From: Acidimicrobiaceae bacterium
GTDB lineage: Bacteria; Actinomycetota; Acidimicrobiia; Acidimicrobiales; Ilumatobacteraceae
DNA length: 6,054 nt
Direction: 5' to 3'
Assembly: GCA_006515795.1 (NCBI GenBank)
Contig: VFMC01000154.1
Coordinates: forward strand, 5,098 to 11,151
In this document: positions 5,503 through 6,054 of the stretch, one piece after another
How the letters are laid out: each line of letters begins with the position of its first letter
Numbering within the stretch: position 1 is the first letter of the stretch
Notes under the pieces: generated by a model
The model's input: the letters and a program-made list of their open reading frames with translations, nothing else
The model's database searches: none
Told to the model about the DNA's origin: nothing
Program-made: the position numbers and the translations under genes

Positions 5503-6054
5503 TCAGCTGTCGTCGACGGTGAGCGGATTGGTCGGATCGGCAGCCCACTCCTGCAACGACGCCGCGTACACCGCGACATCGCTGAACCCCAGCCTGGTGA
5601 GGACGAACGCGTTGGACGATGCGGCGATTCCACCGCCGCAGTAGGTGATGGTTCGCGCCGCGGGGTCGCCTCGGTGAAGCTCGCTCAGATCGGCGAGCGG
5701 CCGGTAGCGACCCGCCTCGTCGATCAGGTCGACGGCGCAGACGTTGCAGGCGCCAGGGATGTGGCCGGGCCGGTGGTACATCTGCGTCTCCCCGCGGAAG
5801 TGGCCGGCGGGAAGTGCGTCGACGAGTTGTACCTCGGCGTCGCCGACGGCCGCCCGCACCTCCTCGCGCTCGGCAACGAGCTCGGGTCGAAGACGCGGCG
5901 TGAGCACTGCGGGCGCGGGTCTCGTTGGCTCGGTGGACGTTGGCCGACCCTCGGCGATCCAGGCCCGAAGTCCACCGTCGAGGATCGCGGCATGATCGAA
6001 CCCGACCCAGCGCAACATCCACCACACGCGTGCCGCCCACGCCGAGATCCTCGC
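5503..6054 (-). CDS. Tandem-rhodanese sulfurtransferase (5' end beyond window)
   Basis: The C-terminal 183 residues of a two-domain thiosulfate/3-mercaptopyruvate sulfurtransferase family protein, which moves sulfane sulfur from a donor to a thiophilic acceptor through a cysteine persulfide. The frame is open to base 6054, so the start is outside. The visible part begins at the end of the first rhodanese domain (WWMLRWVGFDHAAILDGGLRAW, typical after an inactive first domain). A linker follows, then the second domain with VQLVDALPAGHFRGE, the HRPGHIPGACNV motif, and the active-site loop TYCGGGIAASS, whose Cys codon is at 5640-5638. The end (GFSDVAVYAASLQEWAADPTNPL) is typical. The loop is CGGGIA rather than the CG[ST]GVT of mercaptopyruvate enzymes or CRKGVT of classical rhodaneses, so the donor is uncertain. 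A GTG at 6027 could be mistaken for the start, but homologous sequence continues upstream of it. It precedes metY by 59 bases on the same strand, suggesting a sulfur-related role. Confidence 0.92.
   Translation of the reverse strand, partial: ARISAWAARVWWMLRWVGFDHAAILDGGLRAWIAEGRPTSTEPTRPAPAVLTPRLRPELVAEREEVRAAVGDAEVQLVDALPAGHFRGETQMYHRPGHIPGACNVCAVDLIDEAGRYRPLADLSELHRGDPAARTITYCGGGIAASSNAFVLTRLGFSDVAVYAASLQEWAADPTNPLTVDDS

Overview
The window is GC-rich throughout, with coding frames dominated by G/C in third positions. Its proteins resemble actinobacterial families: a large mycobacterial-type arylsulfatase, a MetY-type sulfhydrylase, and genes that look leaderless with a TANNNT box just upstream of ATG. 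I infer a free-living actinobacterium, possibly of the Acidimicrobiia. No rRNA or other marker is present to confirm this.

Layout, left to right. A formylglycine-dependent arylsulfatase on the minus strand starts at 1594 and runs off the left edge, so its C-terminus is missing. A 223-base divergent intergenic region follows, holding a 12-bp perfect palindrome. Next is the only plus-strand gene, an alpha/beta-hydrolase (1818-2729). It converges across 25 bases on a minus-strand class I fructose-bisphosphate aldolase (2755-3639). To the right lies a compact minus-strand group, listed in transcription order: a tandem-rhodanese sulfurtransferase (5' end beyond the right edge, stop at 5503), an O-acetylhomoserine sulfhydrylase metY (5443-4159), and a small CoA-binding protein (4162-3716) whose GTG overlaps the metY stop as GTGA.

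The metY frame is broken near 4681-4687. The first 253 or so codons and the last 175 or so codons are both clearly MetY but lie in different frames. Because of the break, the upstream frame stays open straight into the CoA-binding gene and makes a misleading 575-codon open frame. This is either a real disruption or a sequence error.

Together, the sulfurtransferase, MetY and perhaps the CoA-binding protein suggest a small sulfur-assimilation unit: sulfane sulfur handling and sulfide incorporation into homocysteine. The arylsulfatase would supply sulfate from sulfate esters, but it is separated from the unit and divergently arranged, so a functional link is only inferred. The aldolase is central carbon metabolism. 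I saw no CRISPR array, tRNA, rRNA, insertion sequence, phage gene or defence system. Most of the window is ordinary chromosomal housekeeping, and the metY lesion is the most notable observation.
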